DNA of 64,000 bases, taken from Rosistilla carotiformis. Lineage in GTDB: Bacteria > Planctomycetota > Planctomycetia > Pirellulales > Pirellulaceae. Numbering within the stretch: position 1 is the first letter of the stretch; every line of letters begins with the position of its first letter. The translations under genes and the position numbers were made by a program. The DNA lies in contig NZ_CP036348.1 in the NCBI RefSeq assembly GCF_007753095.1, forward strand, positions 806,001 to 870,000, written 5' to 3'. Below are positions 17,035-26,778 of this stretch, piece after piece. The notes beneath the pieces were generated by a model that was not told the origin of the DNA, searched no databases, and saw nothing but the letters and a program-made list of their open reading frames with translations.

Positions 17035-18522
17035 ATGAGATTCTTGTCGATGCCATTACGTCGTTTTCCGTTGCTGATCGTTGTGGCCATGACGCTTGCG
17101 ATGGCTTGTCCGTCGATGTCGCACGCAGACCGCCCCAACGTTTTGTGGATCTATGTCGATGACATGAGCGATTGGCTGGGATGTTATGGCGACCCCTTGG
17201 CCGAGACACCTCACATCGACCGTTTGGCGGAAGAGGGAGTCCTGTTCGAGAACGCCTACATGCCGGCACCTGTCTGTTCGACGACACGGTCGGCGTTGAT
17301 CACCGGCACGATGCAGACAACCCATGGTTTGCATCAACATCGCACGATGATCAAGAAGCCGCTGCCCGAAGGCCTGACGACGGTCCCCGAACTGTTTCGC
17401 CAAGCCGGCTACCTGACATTCAACGAAGCCAAAGACGACTACAATTTCCAGCGAGATCGCGATGCGATGTATTCGCCAGAATTCAAACGTCCAACCCGGC
17501 GGCAGGTGAATTCGCATTTGATCGGCCGCGATCTCAGCTGGTTGCAACCGCTGCAGGGTAAGCGGTTTTTCGGGCAGATTCAGTTGAAGGGGGGCAAATT
17601 CCAGGGAGAAACGGGCTCCAAATACCCCGCGACCAGTCGTGTGAAGGAGGAGCAAGTGACGGTTCCACCGCAGTATCCCGACCATCCCGTGTTTCGCAAC
17701 GCGATCGCCCGCCACTACGAACAGATTGCGGAGACCGATGCTCAGGTGGGAGCGATCGTCGCGGCACTGAAGGAATACGGATTGTGGGACAACACGGTGG
17801 TCTTGTTCTTCACCGATCATGGCTGTCCGCTGCCGCGGGCAAAGCAGTTTCTTTACGAGGATGGATTGAAAGTTCCGTTGATCGTCCACTGGCCAAAAGG
17901 CACCGCAGCTGTCAAGCAACGCGGAGGATCGAGATCGGATCTTGTCAGTGGAATCGACATCTCGGCCAGTTCATTAGGGTTTGCTGGAATTGAGATTCCC
18001 GCGTTCATGGAAGGTCGTGACCTATTTGCCAATGACTATGAGCCGCGGAAGTATGTGATCTCCGCCCGCGACCGTATGGGCAACGCCATCGATCGCATCC
18101 GGACTGTCCGGTCCGGCGCGTTCCGATATCTGAAGAACTACAAAACCGATAGGGCGTTGTTTCAGCCGCAGTACCGCGACGGCTATGCGACGTTCGTGAC
18201 CTTTCGAAAGTTGTTGTCAAAGAGCAAGCTCAGCCCGCTACAAGCTTCGTACTTCGATGCTGCCAATCGCCCAGCCGAAGAGCTTTATGATCTGCGGAGC
18301 GATCCTCACCAGACGGTCAACTTGGCGAACGATTCTGAGTATGCCTCGGTGCTGGAAACCCATCGTGGGGAGCTGGTGAAGTGGGAGGAGGCGACGAACG
18401 ATCAGGGACGCATTCCCGAAAGTCAAGAATCGCTGCGACGCGTTTATGCATCGTCGGCTGGGAAATGCGTATCCCCAGAGTATGACTTCCTAAAGGAGGA
18501 AGCGGCTCCCGCGGAGCGTTGA
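17035..18522 (+). CDS. Secreted type I sulfatase, CSTTR active-site variant
   Basis: An exported sulfatase of about 495 residues. A signal peptide (hydrophobic stretch about 10-27) ends at a SHA site and is followed by DRPNVLWIYVDDMSDWLGCYGD, which supplies the metal-binding Asp pair. The formylglycine site reads C81-S-T-T-R85. Cys for modification by formylglycine-generating enzyme is present, but the third position is Thr instead of the usual Pro/Ala. TDHG near 262 provides further metal ligands. Such enzymes desulfate polysaccharides in planctomycetes; the exact substrate is unknown. ATG was preferred over a TTG one codon earlier. Confidence 0.88.
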   Translation: MRFLSMPLRRFPLLIVVAMTLAMACPSMSHADRPNVLWIYVDDMSDWLGCYGDPLAETPHIDRLAEEGVLFENAYMPAPVCSTTRSALITGTMQTTHGLHQHRTMIKKPLPEGLTTVPELFRQAGYLTFNEAKDDYNFQRDRDAMYSPEFKRPTRRQVNSHLIGRDLSWLQPLQGKRFFGQIQLKGGKFQGETGSKYPATSRVKEEQVTVPPQYPDHPVFRNAIARHYEQIAETDAQVGAIVAALKEYGLWDNTVVLFFTDHGCPLPRAKQFLYEDGLKVPLIVHWPKGTAAVKQRGGSRSDLVSGIDISASSLGFAGIEIPAFMEGRDLFANDYEPRKYVISARDRMGNAIDRIRTVRSGAFRYLKNYKTDRALFQPQYRDGYATFVTFRKLLSKSKLSPLQASYFDAANRPAEELYDLRSDPHQTVNLANDSEYASVLETHRGELVKWEEATNDQGRIPESQESLRRVYASSAGKCVSPEYDFLKEEAAPAER

Positions 18523-18831
18523 TTTAAGCTGGGGCCATACGTCCCCTCAGCGTTTCGCAGCGATGGATGTTCGCTCCGCAAAGCTCGGTCGAATCGTATC
18601 GGCCGCCGTAGCATGGCGTTGCCGACGGTCCCTCCGGCCAGGCTTTGCGCATGTCGATCAAAGTCTGCGCGGCGGGAACACATAAACGTGCCGGTATGGG
18701 CTCTTTTGGTGAGCGTTTGGCATTGGCACTCATTTTGCGATGTCGAGAGTGTGTTTGGTGAATCCCCTTTGCAGGTCGCGTACGGGCGGGCGGTCCGACG
18801 TCACGGTTTGCTTCAACTCTTGGATTTGAAA
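18523..18831. other. Intergenic region with a sigma-54 promoter
   Basis: About 310 bases between the sulfatase stop and the small secreted protein. The sigma-54 promoter at 18724 lies in its last third. I see no convincing gene in the remainder. Confidence 0.5.
18724..18738 (+). promoter_or_regulatory. Sigma-54 (RpoN) -24/-12 promoter
   Basis: TGGCACTCATTTTGC matches the -24/-12 consensus (TGGCACG-N4-TTGC) at every fixed position except the seventh base, with exact GG-N10-GC spacing. It points at the small secreted protein gene; transcription should start near 18750, leaving a leader of about 80 bases. An enhancer-binding activator site was not identified. Confidence 0.75.
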
Positions 18832-19182
18832 ATGAAAACTTCCTTTGCCACACTCGTTTTGCTCTATGCCTTCACCTGTGTCGCCGCATCCACGGCTTCC
18901 GCTGCGGGTTATGGTCATGGCATGTTCTATCATTCCGAAGCTGGAATTCGTGGTGCCGCGGGACACTACAATTACGGTGACTACTCCAGCAACTACCGAC
19001 ACGCACACGGTCATTCGGGAGTCCAAAGCCCTCGCGTGTTTACTTCCCAATACGGATACCAAGGCAATGCGTCGCGAGTCGCGGTACCGAACGCAATGTC
19101 GGTACGTGCCCGTCGTTCCGGCGAACTGTGCCCCGGCATGGTTTTACCCGACGGTGCGGTGGTTGTGAGCGTTGGCCAATAA
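18832..19182 (+). CDS. Small secreted planctomycete protein, CPGMVLPDG C-terminus
   Basis: A 116-residue protein with a signal peptide (hydrophobic about 5-20, cleavage near ASAAG). A Gly/Tyr/His/Ser-rich middle (YNYGDYSSNYRHAHGHSG) follows, and a C-terminus SGELCPGMVLPDGAVVVSVG, which I recognise as a recurring ending of small exported planctomycete proteins. Function unknown. The ATG was chosen because it starts the signal peptide; the frame is open further upstream but has no coding character there. A sigma-54 promoter lies upstream, so expression probably depends on RpoN and an activator. Confidence 0.7.
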   Translation: MKTSFATLVLLYAFTCVAASTASAAGYGHGMFYHSEAGIRGAAGHYNYGDYSSNYRHAHGHSGVQSPRVFTSQYGYQGNASRVAVPNAMSVRARRSGELCPGMVLPDGAVVVSVGQ

Positions 19183-19371
19183 TTTGTGACACGTTGGACG
19201 AGAGAGAACTCGAGATTCGCGATGGTGTTGATGGCAGATGCCGCGGAGGAATTTCCCGCGGCTGCGTCGAGCAATGCCATGGCGAACGCCCGGCGGGCAG
19301 CCAGCGATGGGCTGGAGTACAATGGCGGATCGTGAATGCGATCCGTTTTCTTTTTCGAGGTGACTGCTTCG

Positions 19372-20781
19372 ATGCGTTGGATACTTCTGTTTGTTTGTCT
19401 CGGGATGGTACCTGCGGCCGTTTCGGCTGCCGAGCGTCCCAATGTGTTATTGATCTGCGTCGATGATCTACGACCCGAATTGAATTGCTTTGGAAAGTCG
19501 TACATTCATTCGCCGAACATCGACGCTTTGGCGGCTCGCGGTCGGATCTTCGACCGACATTATGTTCAAGCCCCGACGTGTGGCGCGTCGCGTTTTGCGA
19601 TGCTGACCGGACGGTACGGCCCCAGCGACAACGGGGCGATCTTTAAGCGGGCGGCTCAGATCGCCAAAGATCCCGATTCGGTCTCCGCCAGCATGCCTGC
19701 ATGGTTTCGGCAAAACGGCTATACGACGGTTTCGGTCGGAAAGGTCTCCCATCATCCCGGTGGAAGGGGCGGAGCCGACTGGGATCAAGAGTCTCAACTG
19801 GAGATGCCGCATTCGTGGGACCGTCATCTATTGCCGGCCGGACCGTGGCAGCACCCTCGCGGCGCAATGCATGGCTTGGCTCATGGCGAGATCCGTCACG
19901 ACCCTTCCAAGATGGATCTGTTTCAATCGCGCGAAGGGCCCGATTCGATCTATCCCGATGGTTTGATCACCGACGAAGCTCTGCGTCAGTTGGAACAGTT
20001 AAGCGATGGTGCCGCGGAGCAGCCCTTTTTCCTGGCTGTTGGCATCATCCGGCCCCACCTCCCCTTCGGTGCTCCGGCGAAGTACATGTTGCCCTATGAA
20101 GGGATCACGTTGCCACCGATCCCGCATCCGACAAAGCCCAGTGGAAAGACCACGTGGCATAAATCGGGTGAATTCATGCGATATAACAACTGGGGCAAAG
20201 ATCCCAATCACGACGCCGAATTTGCGACCGCCGTGCGGAAGCACTATGCCGCGTGTGTCTCGTACGCCGATGCTCAGGTTGGCAAGCTGCTGACGCGATT
20301 GGATCAGCTGGGGAAACGGGACAACACGATCATCGTGTTATGGGGCGACCACGGCTGGCATTTGGGAGAGCACGCGATCTGGGGCAAGCACGCGTTGTTT
20401 GAAGAATCGTTGCGATCACCGTTGGTGATCTGCCATCCCGGACTACCCGATCCGGGCGTGACGACGCGGTCGATCGTCGAAAGCATCGACATCTTTCCGA
20501 CTTTGTGCAGCCTAAGCGGTCTGCCGCAGCCCGATTTTGTCGACGGCGTTTCCTTGGCACCGATTGTCCGGTCGGCGGATGCCGCGGGGCATCCGGCCGT
20601 CTCGTATGCCAAGGCTCAAACGATTCGCACCGACACACACCGCTTGATCGTTCATCGCGACGGCTACGTCGAACTGTACGACCATCGCGGCGACGATGGG
20701 GAGACGACCAACATCGCCGAAGAGAATCCTGAGCTGGTCGAAGCGATGCGGATGCAGTTGCGTCAGCGGGTCAAAGGTTAG
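19372..20781 (+). CDS. Secreted type I sulfatase (iduronate-2-sulfatase-like)
   Basis: A 469-residue exported sulfatase. A signal peptide (about 1-20) is followed by [21 protein letters not shown], with metal-binding Asp residues. The formylglycine site is C70-G-A-S-R74, followed by AMLTGRYG. Later blocks typical of the iduronate-2-sulfatase-like group are [13 protein letters not shown] (about 225), [11 protein letters not shown] (about 325) and a C-terminal YELYDH-like segment. The ATG beginning the signal peptide was preferred over one 12 codons upstream; a CGAGG ribosome site precedes it. Its stop codon overlaps the convergent flagellar hook gene by four bases. The substrate is probably a sulfated glycan. 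Confidence 0.9.
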   Translation: MRWILLFVCLGMVPAAVSAAERPNVLLICVDDLRPELNCFGKSYIHSPNIDALAARGRIFDRHYVQAPTCGASRFAMLTGRYGPSDNGAIFKRAAQIAKDPDSVSASMPAWFRQNGYTTVSVGKVSHHPGGRGGADWDQESQLEMPHSWDRHLLPAGPWQHPRGAMHGLAHGEIRHDPSKMDLFQSREGPDSIYPDGLITDEALRQLEQLSDGAAEQPFFLAVGIIRPHLPFGAPAKYMLPYEGITLPPIPHPTKPSGKTTWHKSGEFMRYNNWGKDPNHDAEFATAVRKHYAACVSYADAQVGKLLTRLDQLGKRDNTIIVLWGDHGWHLGEHAIWGKHALFEESLRSPLVICHPGLPDPGVTTRSIVESIDIFPTLCSLSGLPQPDFVDGVSLAPIVRSADAAGHPAVSYAKAQTIRTDTHRLIVHRDGYVELYDHRGDDGETTNIAEENPELVEAMRMQLRQRVKG

Positions 20782-23213
20782 CGTGCTAGGTTCAGCAATT
20801 CGTCCAACAGTTCTTGGGTCGAAGTGATGACCCGGGTGTTACCACGGTACTGTGTTCCGGCGAGCACGAGGTCGACGAGATCGGCACCCATGTCGGTGTT
20901 GGATAGTTCCAACGCACCGGCGCGGATCGCTCCGATACCGTTTTCGCCCGGGCCACCTTGAACGGGTAGGCCGGTGTTGATGCCCTGGGCGTAGAGGTTT
21001 TGGCCCCGTTCGTCCAAGCCGGCGGGGTTGGCGAAACGAGCCAATTGAATCTGACCCAGGTCGCGCGTCACGCCGTTGCTGAACACACCGCGGACGATGC
21101 CGTCTTCGCCGATGACATAACTGGTCAACACGCCCGGTGCCGAACCGTCTTGGCGCGTCGCGGCCAGCGAAGCGGTTTCGGTTGCAAGGCCCGAAACCGA
21201 ACTGAAGTCGAGATCGAATTGCAATGGCGACACACTTGGTGAACCGCTTCGGTTGATGTTCACCTGGGTGTTCGACGCCGAGATGAAGTTGCCGTTACCG
21301 TCGAAGCGGATCAGACCGGTGCCGACCGAGATTCCATCCGTGGTGGTCGATTGGTTTTCCGAGCTGTCCGCATACCAGCGATAGACCGTCTGTTCGTCGC
21401 TCCGTTCTTCCAACGTGGTTGTGATCCGCAGGTCCAGCGGGTTACCTAGCGAGTCGTAGACGACGAGGTCCGCGACCGCACTGGTTCCTTCCGCTTCTTG
21501 GATCGTGCCAAAGGCGAGGTTCGGGACGGTCACGTTGCCAAGATCGTCTTCGATCCGGAACGATGTCAGGTCGATATCTAATGCATTGAGTTCGCCGGTA
21601 TTGCTGACAAACCGGATGGTCCCGTCTTGGATGTACCCGCCAGGAATCAACGTTCCTGTTTCGCCTGGGATGTTGTTTTCCGAGGCGGGGATCGGATTTT
21701 GCGAATCGATTTGCAAGATCTGAATTCCCGACGCCGATTCGACAAAATCGATTAGGTCTTGAACCGTTGAAGTCGCCGTGATCTCCAGTTCTTTGGTTCC
21801 CAGCAAACGATTCCCTTTTTCACCCTGATAGGACATCGTTCCCACGGTGAAGACTGGCGAATAATTGAGTCCGTCCCGTTTGAGGACGTTGGTCAACAGC
21901 GTGTTGCTGTTGATCGTGGGGCCGTTGAGATCCAACAGCTTGTTTCCCGTGATGTCCAGATCGGAGATCTCTGCATCGGACTTACTGTCGGTGTACGTGT
22001 CGTACGGCGTGACCGTATCGACGAGATAAAAGTTGTTTTGATCGTTGGCAAGGTTCCGGTAGATGCGGATTTCATCATATTCCGGGAAACCGCCACCGGT
22101 GGGCGGAGTCGGCGGGATTGGGAAGCCGTCGAGTGTGATACGCCCATCGACGACGTTCTGTGGTCCGATCAGAACGCTAGGAATACTCTCGGTCGAACCC
22201 GATTTGTGGTACGTCACCATGTAGGTGTAGTTGCCGCTGAGGGTGTCGGTGTCCAGGGCGGTGGTCGATAGGGCGGTGGAGCCGTCGTCGATATACGTTC
22301 CGCCGGTGGTCGCGGTATCGAGCTGGAAGAACTCGGTGCCCCCAGCGGCCGTCCGGTAGATGTTCACCGAGGTGTATTCCGGTGAAGGCGACGCTGGCAG
22401 ATTGCCCAGCGTGATCTGTTGCCCGGTCGCCGCGTTGACCGAAACTGCCGCGCTGGGGACCGTTTCGCGACCTGCGTTGTCGACATAGGTGAAGCGATAT
22501 TGATAATTGCCCGCAGCGAGGGCGCCACCTCCCGCAACCGCGGTTGAGACGCCGGTCGACGAGGGAACCGGCGATGTGCCAATGTCGATGTCGCTGCCAT
22601 CGGGACGTGGGACCGCGGCATCCCCAAGGATAGCGCTTTGAATGACCTGGGAGACGTCGGCGACTTCCCCTTGGGGCGTCAACGTGCCTTCAAAGGTCAC
22701 TTCGGTCGTCGATTTCGCGACGCTTTCACTGCCCAACGGAATCGTGATCGGCTTCAATTGCGTCTCTTCGATCCGGAACGAATCGTCGGCACCAAATCCA
22801 AGCAACCGCTGCCCTGTGGCGGTGGTCAGTTGATTTTCGCTGTTGAGCTTAAAAATGCCGTTTCGTGTGTAGAGGTTCTCGCCCTGAGAACTTTCCACGA
22901 TGAAGAATCCTTCCCCCTGAATCGCCAGGTGCGATGGGGTGGAACTGATTTCGATCGTTCCTTGGGTGAAGTCGGAGGTGATTTCGGCGACCTGCACCCC
23001 CAAGCCGATCTGGCGTGGGTTGGTGCCGCCGTTTTCCGCCGTCGGGGCGGCACCTAACGACTGGGTCTGCAAGAACTGCGTTGCAAAGACAGCGGTTGAA
23101 GCTTTAAACCCAACCGTCTGTGCATTGGCCAAGTTGTTGCCGATTACATCGATCTGGGTTTCAGCGGCGCTGAGGCCCGTCAATGCCGTGCTGAGTGCAG
23201 ATGCCAGTCCCAT
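20778..23213 (-). CDS. flgE: Flagellar hook protein FlgE, with two internal Ig/FN3-like repeats
   Basis: The hook subunit. The N-terminus ([20 protein letters not shown]) and the segment [17 protein letters not shown] are the FlgE/FlgG rod-hook signature. The C-terminus ([23 protein letters not shown]) completes the D0 coiled-coil pair. At about 810 residues it is roughly twice the classical length. The surplus lies in the middle, where residues about 237-320 and 328-420 form two related repeats ([20 protein letters not shown] and [20 protein letters not shown]), each ending in an IYR...YxD pattern like Ig/FN3 domains; these should be displayed on the hook surface. The second ATG was chosen on the basis of the ribosome site. 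It is last in the operon. Confidence 0.9.
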   Translation of the reverse strand: MGLASALSTALTGLSAAETQIDVIGNNLANAQTVGFKASTAVFATQFLQTQSLGAAPTAENGGTNPRQIGLGVQVAEITSDFTQGTIEISSTPSHLAIQGEGFFIVESSQGENLYTRNGIFKLNSENQLTTATGQRLLGFGADDSFRIEETQLKPITIPLGSESVAKSTTEVTFEGTLTPQGEVADVSQVIQSAILGDAAVPRPDGSDIDIGTSPVPSSTGVSTAVAGGGALAAGNYQYRFTYVDNAGRETVPSAAVSVNAATGQQITLGNLPASPSPEYTSVNIYRTAAGGTEFFQLDTATTGGTYIDDGSTALSTTALDTDTLSGNYTYMVTYHKSGSTESIPSVLIGPQNVVDGRITLDGFPIPPTPPTGGGFPEYDEIRIYRNLANDQNNFYLVDTVTPYDTYTDSKSDAEISDLDITGNKLLDLNGPTINSNTLLTNVLKRDGLNYSPVFTVGTMSYQGEKGNRLLGTKELEITATSTVQDLIDFVESASGIQILQIDSQNPIPASENNIPGETGTLIPGGYIQDGTIRFVSNTGELNALDIDLTSFRIEDDLGNVTVPNLAFGTIQEAEGTSAVADLVVYDSLGNPLDLRITTTLEERSDEQTVYRWYADSSENQSTTTDGISVGTGLIRFDGNGNFISASNTQVNINRSGSPSVSPLQFDLDFSSVSGLATETASLAATRQDGSAPGVLTSYVIGEDGIVRGVFSNGVTRDLGQIQLARFANPAGLDERGQNLYAQGINTGLPVQGGPGENGIGAIRAGALELSNTDMGADLVDLVLAGTQYRGNTRVITSTQELLDELLNLAR

Positions 23214-23219
23214 GCTCAT

Positions 23220-23224
23220 TCCCT
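23220..23224 (-). promoter_or_regulatory. Ribosome site that fixes the flgE start
   Basis: AGGGA sits directly against an upstream in-frame ATG (zero spacing) but six bases before the ATG at 23213. The downstream ATG therefore has the workable spacing. Confidence 0.55.
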
Positions 23225-23263
23225 AATTGCGATCATTACGTCGCGGGAGAGGATGCTAGCTGG

Positions 23264-23701
23264 CTAGCCTTCGACAATCTCCCGGATGTTCCCAACTTGT
23301 ATCGTCTTTTCACCAATGTGAACTTTGACATTCCGGGAATCTCCGCCGTCACTATCGGTCTCAACCGAAACCCGATCGATCTTTCCCGTGATTTCTTCGG
23401 CGTCGTCGCTGAGGCCGGAGACCTCGCGGCCGATCAGATTGCTAGCGGTCGTCAACTGTTGGCTGACCGAGAGATTCCCAAGAGTTTCGGTCAATTCGTT
23501 CGTCGCACCAATCTCGCGAATCTGCCCAACCTGTGCCAGCATGTCGGCATTTTCCATCGGATTCAGCGGATCCTGGTTCTGCATTTCGGTGATCAGCAAC
23601 GTCAAAAAATCGTCGAGATTCAGGTCGTTCAGCCCACTCTCGGAAGCATTCGCCGAAGTGCTAGCGGATGCGGTGGAACCTGTTGCAGAAATTTGAGACA
23701 T
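23264..23701 (-). CDS. flgD: Flagellar hook-capping protein FlgD
   Basis: The scaffold that caps the growing hook and permits FlgE assembly. This 145-residue form has the conserved N-terminal block LNDLNLDDFLTLLITEMQ, NQDPLNPMENADMLAQ (about 42-57) and the segment ASNLIGREVSGL. It lacks the full-length C-terminal FN3/tudor domains of enterobacterial FlgD (about 230 residues), as in other short FlgD proteins. It precedes flgE by 50 bases in the same operon. Confidence 0.92.
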   Translation of the reverse strand: MSQISATGSTASASTSANASESGLNDLNLDDFLTLLITEMQNQDPLNPMENADMLAQVGQIREIGATNELTETLGNLSVSQQLTTASNLIGREVSGLSDDAEEITGKIDRVSVETDSDGGDSRNVKVHIGEKTIQVGNIREIVEG

Positions 23702-23881
23702 CCGACATTCCTGTAAGCGACAATTTGGACGATTAAAAATTTAGTTTCGGCGCGTAGGATACGCTTCCCAATCGTCTCGCCACCATCGCAGTTTTTCCCG
23801 GCTCAGCCATGGGGGACGATGCTTGCAATCGAAACGTTGCCGGCAGAGAATCGCTAGCTGCCAACGAACGGTGTCGTGAGG

Positions 23882-25516
23882 TTACGCCACGAGATCCAAT
23901 TGAGAGGTCGACGAGCCCGAATGCCTATTGATATCGGGTACCGGTTCGCTTTTCGCAACCGAATCGGGCAACGAACGCGTTGGGCCGGCGAAACGCTGGA
24001 ATGATTCGTGCGTTTCTTGTTGACTTCCCTGGTGGGCGCTGGCTTCGCTGTCGGTGGAGATCTCGATCGATTCGATCTCAAATCCCTGTTCGGCCAGCCG
24101 GTTCTTGAGGTCGTGCAAGTTTTCCCGCAGCGCCTGCGAAGCCGCTTCCGATTCGGTCACGATCCGCGCATTGATCTTTCGCCCCGAAACGTTGACATCG
24201 ATTCCCATCGATCCCAGACGCGGTGGGTGCAGACGAATCTTTAAGCTGCCACCGTCGGTTCCCAGTTGCTGGAAGGCGCGGGAGACGCGCTGCAGCAAAC
24301 GCGCTCGATCGGCTTGGTCCAACCTACCCGCTTCGGTCGTCTTGGCCTTCTCCGCCGTTGGATTCACCGTCGCATCCGACTTGGTGCTTCCGACCGATGG
24401 GCCCGCGTCGGGCAATTGGGTGGTTGCTGTCTGCGAGACCGATTCCGATTGCCGCGCGGCGGCCGCAGGAACCGCGGCGGCATTCAGGTGAACGGTTGCT
24501 TTGGGTTCGGTAGCGTGAAGCTCCTGTGGAACCGCGTCGACGGTAGGTTCCAAATCGAAGGAGGCCGCATCGGTCGCGGGAAGTTCGTCTTGAAAGTCGG
24601 GGGCCGCCGATTCACCACCACCACTGTCGCTGGATGTTTGCTCCGACGCGACGACGGCTGTTGTTTGACCGACGATCCGTGGGCTGGTTGCATCGTCTGT
24701 CGATTCGTTGTCGTTGGCACCACGTTCAGTCTGCCCACCGGTTTCCGCCAGTTCCGGTTCGGTTTCCACGCGTTCGATGGCTGGACCTTGCTGTTCCTGC
24801 GTCGCTTCGTCGGTTTCGGATGCCTGCGTGAATGAATTCAGTTCCGTTTCCACCACAGGCTCTTCGGTTGCCGTGGCTGTGGGGAGATCGGCAGTCTCCT
24901 TGGAAGACGCTGCTGCCGCCGCCGCGACATCCGCCACGTCATCGATCGATTCATCGACGACGTCAGCCACCGTGGTCGTGTCCGAAGGGAGCTCTTGCGA
25001 CCCTGCTTCCGCGACAGTCCAATCGGCTTCGTTGGAAAACGCAGCGTCCGCCTCCGTTGCGGTCTCGGTATCGCCGGCACCCTCCAACGTGACCGCAGCG
25101 TCTTCGGAAACCAATCCCTCTGCCGAGAGCGCTTCGTCGCCGGGCGTTGGCGTGCTCGACGGCGTTTCCGCCTGAGCAACGGTGATCTCGGCCGGGATCG
25201 GTTCGTCTACGGCACTCTCCAACGGATCGGAAGCTTGCACCCGTGGCGTGGTCGCTGCTTGGGCGATTCCGGTCGGTTCCGGTTGTTCGTCGTCATCGCG
25301 ATTGTTGGCCGCGGCCTTTGCCGATTCCGAAGGGCTTTTGGAGTCGTCGGTTTTGGGCTGGGGACGCTCGCGCGGCACGGGGGGCGTTGCCGGAGCGGCT
25401 TCAAAGATTTGAGCAAAGCCGTTCGACAAATCGATGGAGTCCAACTTCAATCGCGACGCGCTGCTTTGGTCGCGGCGAATTGCGTTGAGCGAATTGAGCG
25501 AAAATTTGTCGCCCAT
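23882..25516 (-). CDS. fliK: Flagellar hook-length control protein FliK
   Basis: A secreted molecular ruler that switches export from hook to filament. About 380 residues of low-complexity Ala/Thr/Glu/Val-rich sequence are followed by the conserved Flg_hook domain: LKIRLHPPRLGSMGIDV, ARIVTESEAASQALRENLHDL and EQGFEIESIEI (about 415-490). The long disordered N-terminus matches its measuring role. The ATG has a strong GGGAGG site six bases upstream. It ends 180 bases before flgD; that gap holds nothing I recognise. Confidence 0.9.
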   Translation of the reverse strand: MGDKFSLNSLNAIRRDQSSASRLKLDSIDLSNGFAQIFEAAPATPPVPRERPQPKTDDSKSPSESAKAAANNRDDDEQPEPTGIAQAATTPRVQASDPLESAVDEPIPAEITVAQAETPSSTPTPGDEALSAEGLVSEDAAVTLEGAGDTETATEADAAFSNEADWTVAEAGSQELPSDTTTVADVVDESIDDVADVAAAAAASSKETADLPTATATEEPVVETELNSFTQASETDEATQEQQGPAIERVETEPELAETGGQTERGANDNESTDDATSPRIVGQTTAVVASEQTSSDSGGGESAAPDFQDELPATDAASFDLEPTVDAVPQELHATEPKATVHLNAAAVPAAAARQSESVSQTATTQLPDAGPSVGSTKSDATVNPTAEKAKTTEAGRLDQADRARLLQRVSRAFQQLGTDGGSLKIRLHPPRLGSMGIDVNVSGRKINARIVTESEAASQALRENLHDLKNRLAEQGFEIESIEISTDSEASAHQGSQQETHESFQRFAGPTRSLPDSVAKSEPVPDINRHSGSSTSQLDLVA

Positions 25517-25581
25517 CGGTGACCTCCCCTGTCGCGCCCGAGTCGACTGGGGCGGACTCGCGAAGTCCGGCCGGCAGATCG

Positions 25582-26226
25582 CTACTCGTCACGCGCCTTG
25601 TCGATAACTGTTTTTTCAGGTTCGCCTGCACCGATTTGGTTCAGGATCTGTTGCAGCTTGTCCGCTTCGTCGGGCGAAACAAACTCCTTCAAGATCTTCT
25701 TTCGTTTATCTGGTTGCATGGCTTTAACGATTGCAACGACGTCGTTAAGGTCACCCCCGTCTAACATTCGGATTAATTGATCCTTGCTGGTCGCGGGCGG
25801 CAGCGATTCGAGCGTCGTCTGCAGCGATTTCATCGCTTCGTCTTGAGTGCCTTGAGAAAGTTCGGCCAATTTGCGGTAGAACGCATCTTTTCGCGTGTCG
25901 AAACGCGACTCTTTCGATCGCAATCGCTCCTGAACCACCTGCAATTGGTTGTAATAGTTCTCCTGAGCGCGACGGCGCAGATCCATCTCCAACCCGTCGC
26001 GAGCGCGCTGGGCCAGGACCTCTTCAAAGCTAGGAATCGGTTCGGTTTTCGCCGCGCGAATGCTATCGGCGACCCGATCCCCCGAGATGTCGATGCCATT
26101 CATCAACCCCACGATCTTGGTGGTGCTAGCGGCATTTAGATTCCCGCGGACCGCAAGAACTCCCACGACCAACAGCTGAGTCAGTACCGTGGCGACGCAA
26201 AATCCAGCGATTCCTTTAGTTAACAT
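25582..26226 (-). CDS. MotE-like flagellar protein between fliJ and fliK
   Basis: A 214-residue protein with one N-terminal membrane helix (about 7-27), a long charged coiled coil (about 70-135) and a C-terminal MgtE_N/FliG-like helical repeat (LIRMLDGGDLNDVVAIVKAM and KILKEFVSPDEADKLQQIL). This layout and position are those of MotE/FlbB-like proteins that help assemble or chaperone stators at the flagellar motor. It starts three bases after fliJ, so it is translationally coupled. The assignment rests on architecture and synteny, not on a diagnostic motif. Confidence 0.7.
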   Translation of the reverse strand: MLTKGIAGFCVATVLTQLLVVGVLAVRGNLNAASTTKIVGLMNGIDISGDRVADSIRAAKTEPIPSFEEVLAQRARDGLEMDLRRRAQENYYNQLQVVQERLRSKESRFDTRKDAFYRKLAELSQGTQDEAMKSLQTTLESLPPATSKDQLIRMLDGGDLNDVVAIVKAMQPDKRKKILKEFVSPDEADKLQQILNQIGAGEPEKTVIDKARDE

Positions 26227-26229
26227 CGA

Positions 26230-26691
26230 TTAAGTGCCCCGTAGGGTGTTTTCTGCTGATTGATGAAGCACCGCGGCAACTTCGTCCATTTCGGCCTGCA
26301 TCCGCGTTTGTTCTTCACTTCGATAGGCATCCAACGCCCGATCGCGCAGCTTTTCGATTCGTTTGACTTCTTGATCGGCTGTCTGCAGGATACTTTCCCG
26401 TTTTTGCAGTTCGACCTGGATCTGGCCGACCTGCTGCTGAAGTGTAGCTTTTTCTTGCTCGACAAGAATTTCGTGGCGTCCCTGGGACAACAACCGGTCG
26501 ACACTGATCGCCCCTTTTAAATAGGTACCGCGTTCCGACTTAAGTTCGGCCAAATTACGGTCTTTCTCGGCAATCCGGTTCTCAAGGATGCCCAACGCCT
26601 GGTTCGCATCGGCCAAACCGCGTCGCGCTGCGTCGCGTTCGTTTTGACGCAGGCTCAGCAGTGATGCCAGCCGAAATTTGAATCCTCGCAT
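26230..26691 (-). CDS. fliJ: Flagellar export chaperone FliJ
   Basis: A 153-residue, almost wholly coiled-coil protein starting FKFRLASLLSLRQNERDAARR, a typical FliJ N-terminus. FliJ couples the FliI ATPase to the export gate FlhA and escorts unused chaperones. The ATG follows an AAAGGAG ribosome site. It lies between fliI and the MotE-like gene in the conserved order. Confidence 0.88.
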   Translation of the reverse strand: MRGFKFRLASLLSLRQNERDAARRGLADANQALGILENRIAEKDRNLAELKSERGTYLKGAISVDRLLSQGRHEILVEQEKATLQQQVGQIQVELQKRESILQTADQEVKRIEKLRDRALDAYRSEEQTRMQAEMDEVAAVLHQSAENTLRGT

Positions 26692-26778
26692 CCTCCATCT
26701 CCTTTGTCGTCGTGGCGGCTGGTGCGATTCGGACTCAGCCGGCCGATGGTTATTGGTTGGGGCATCCCGTTGAGTTCA

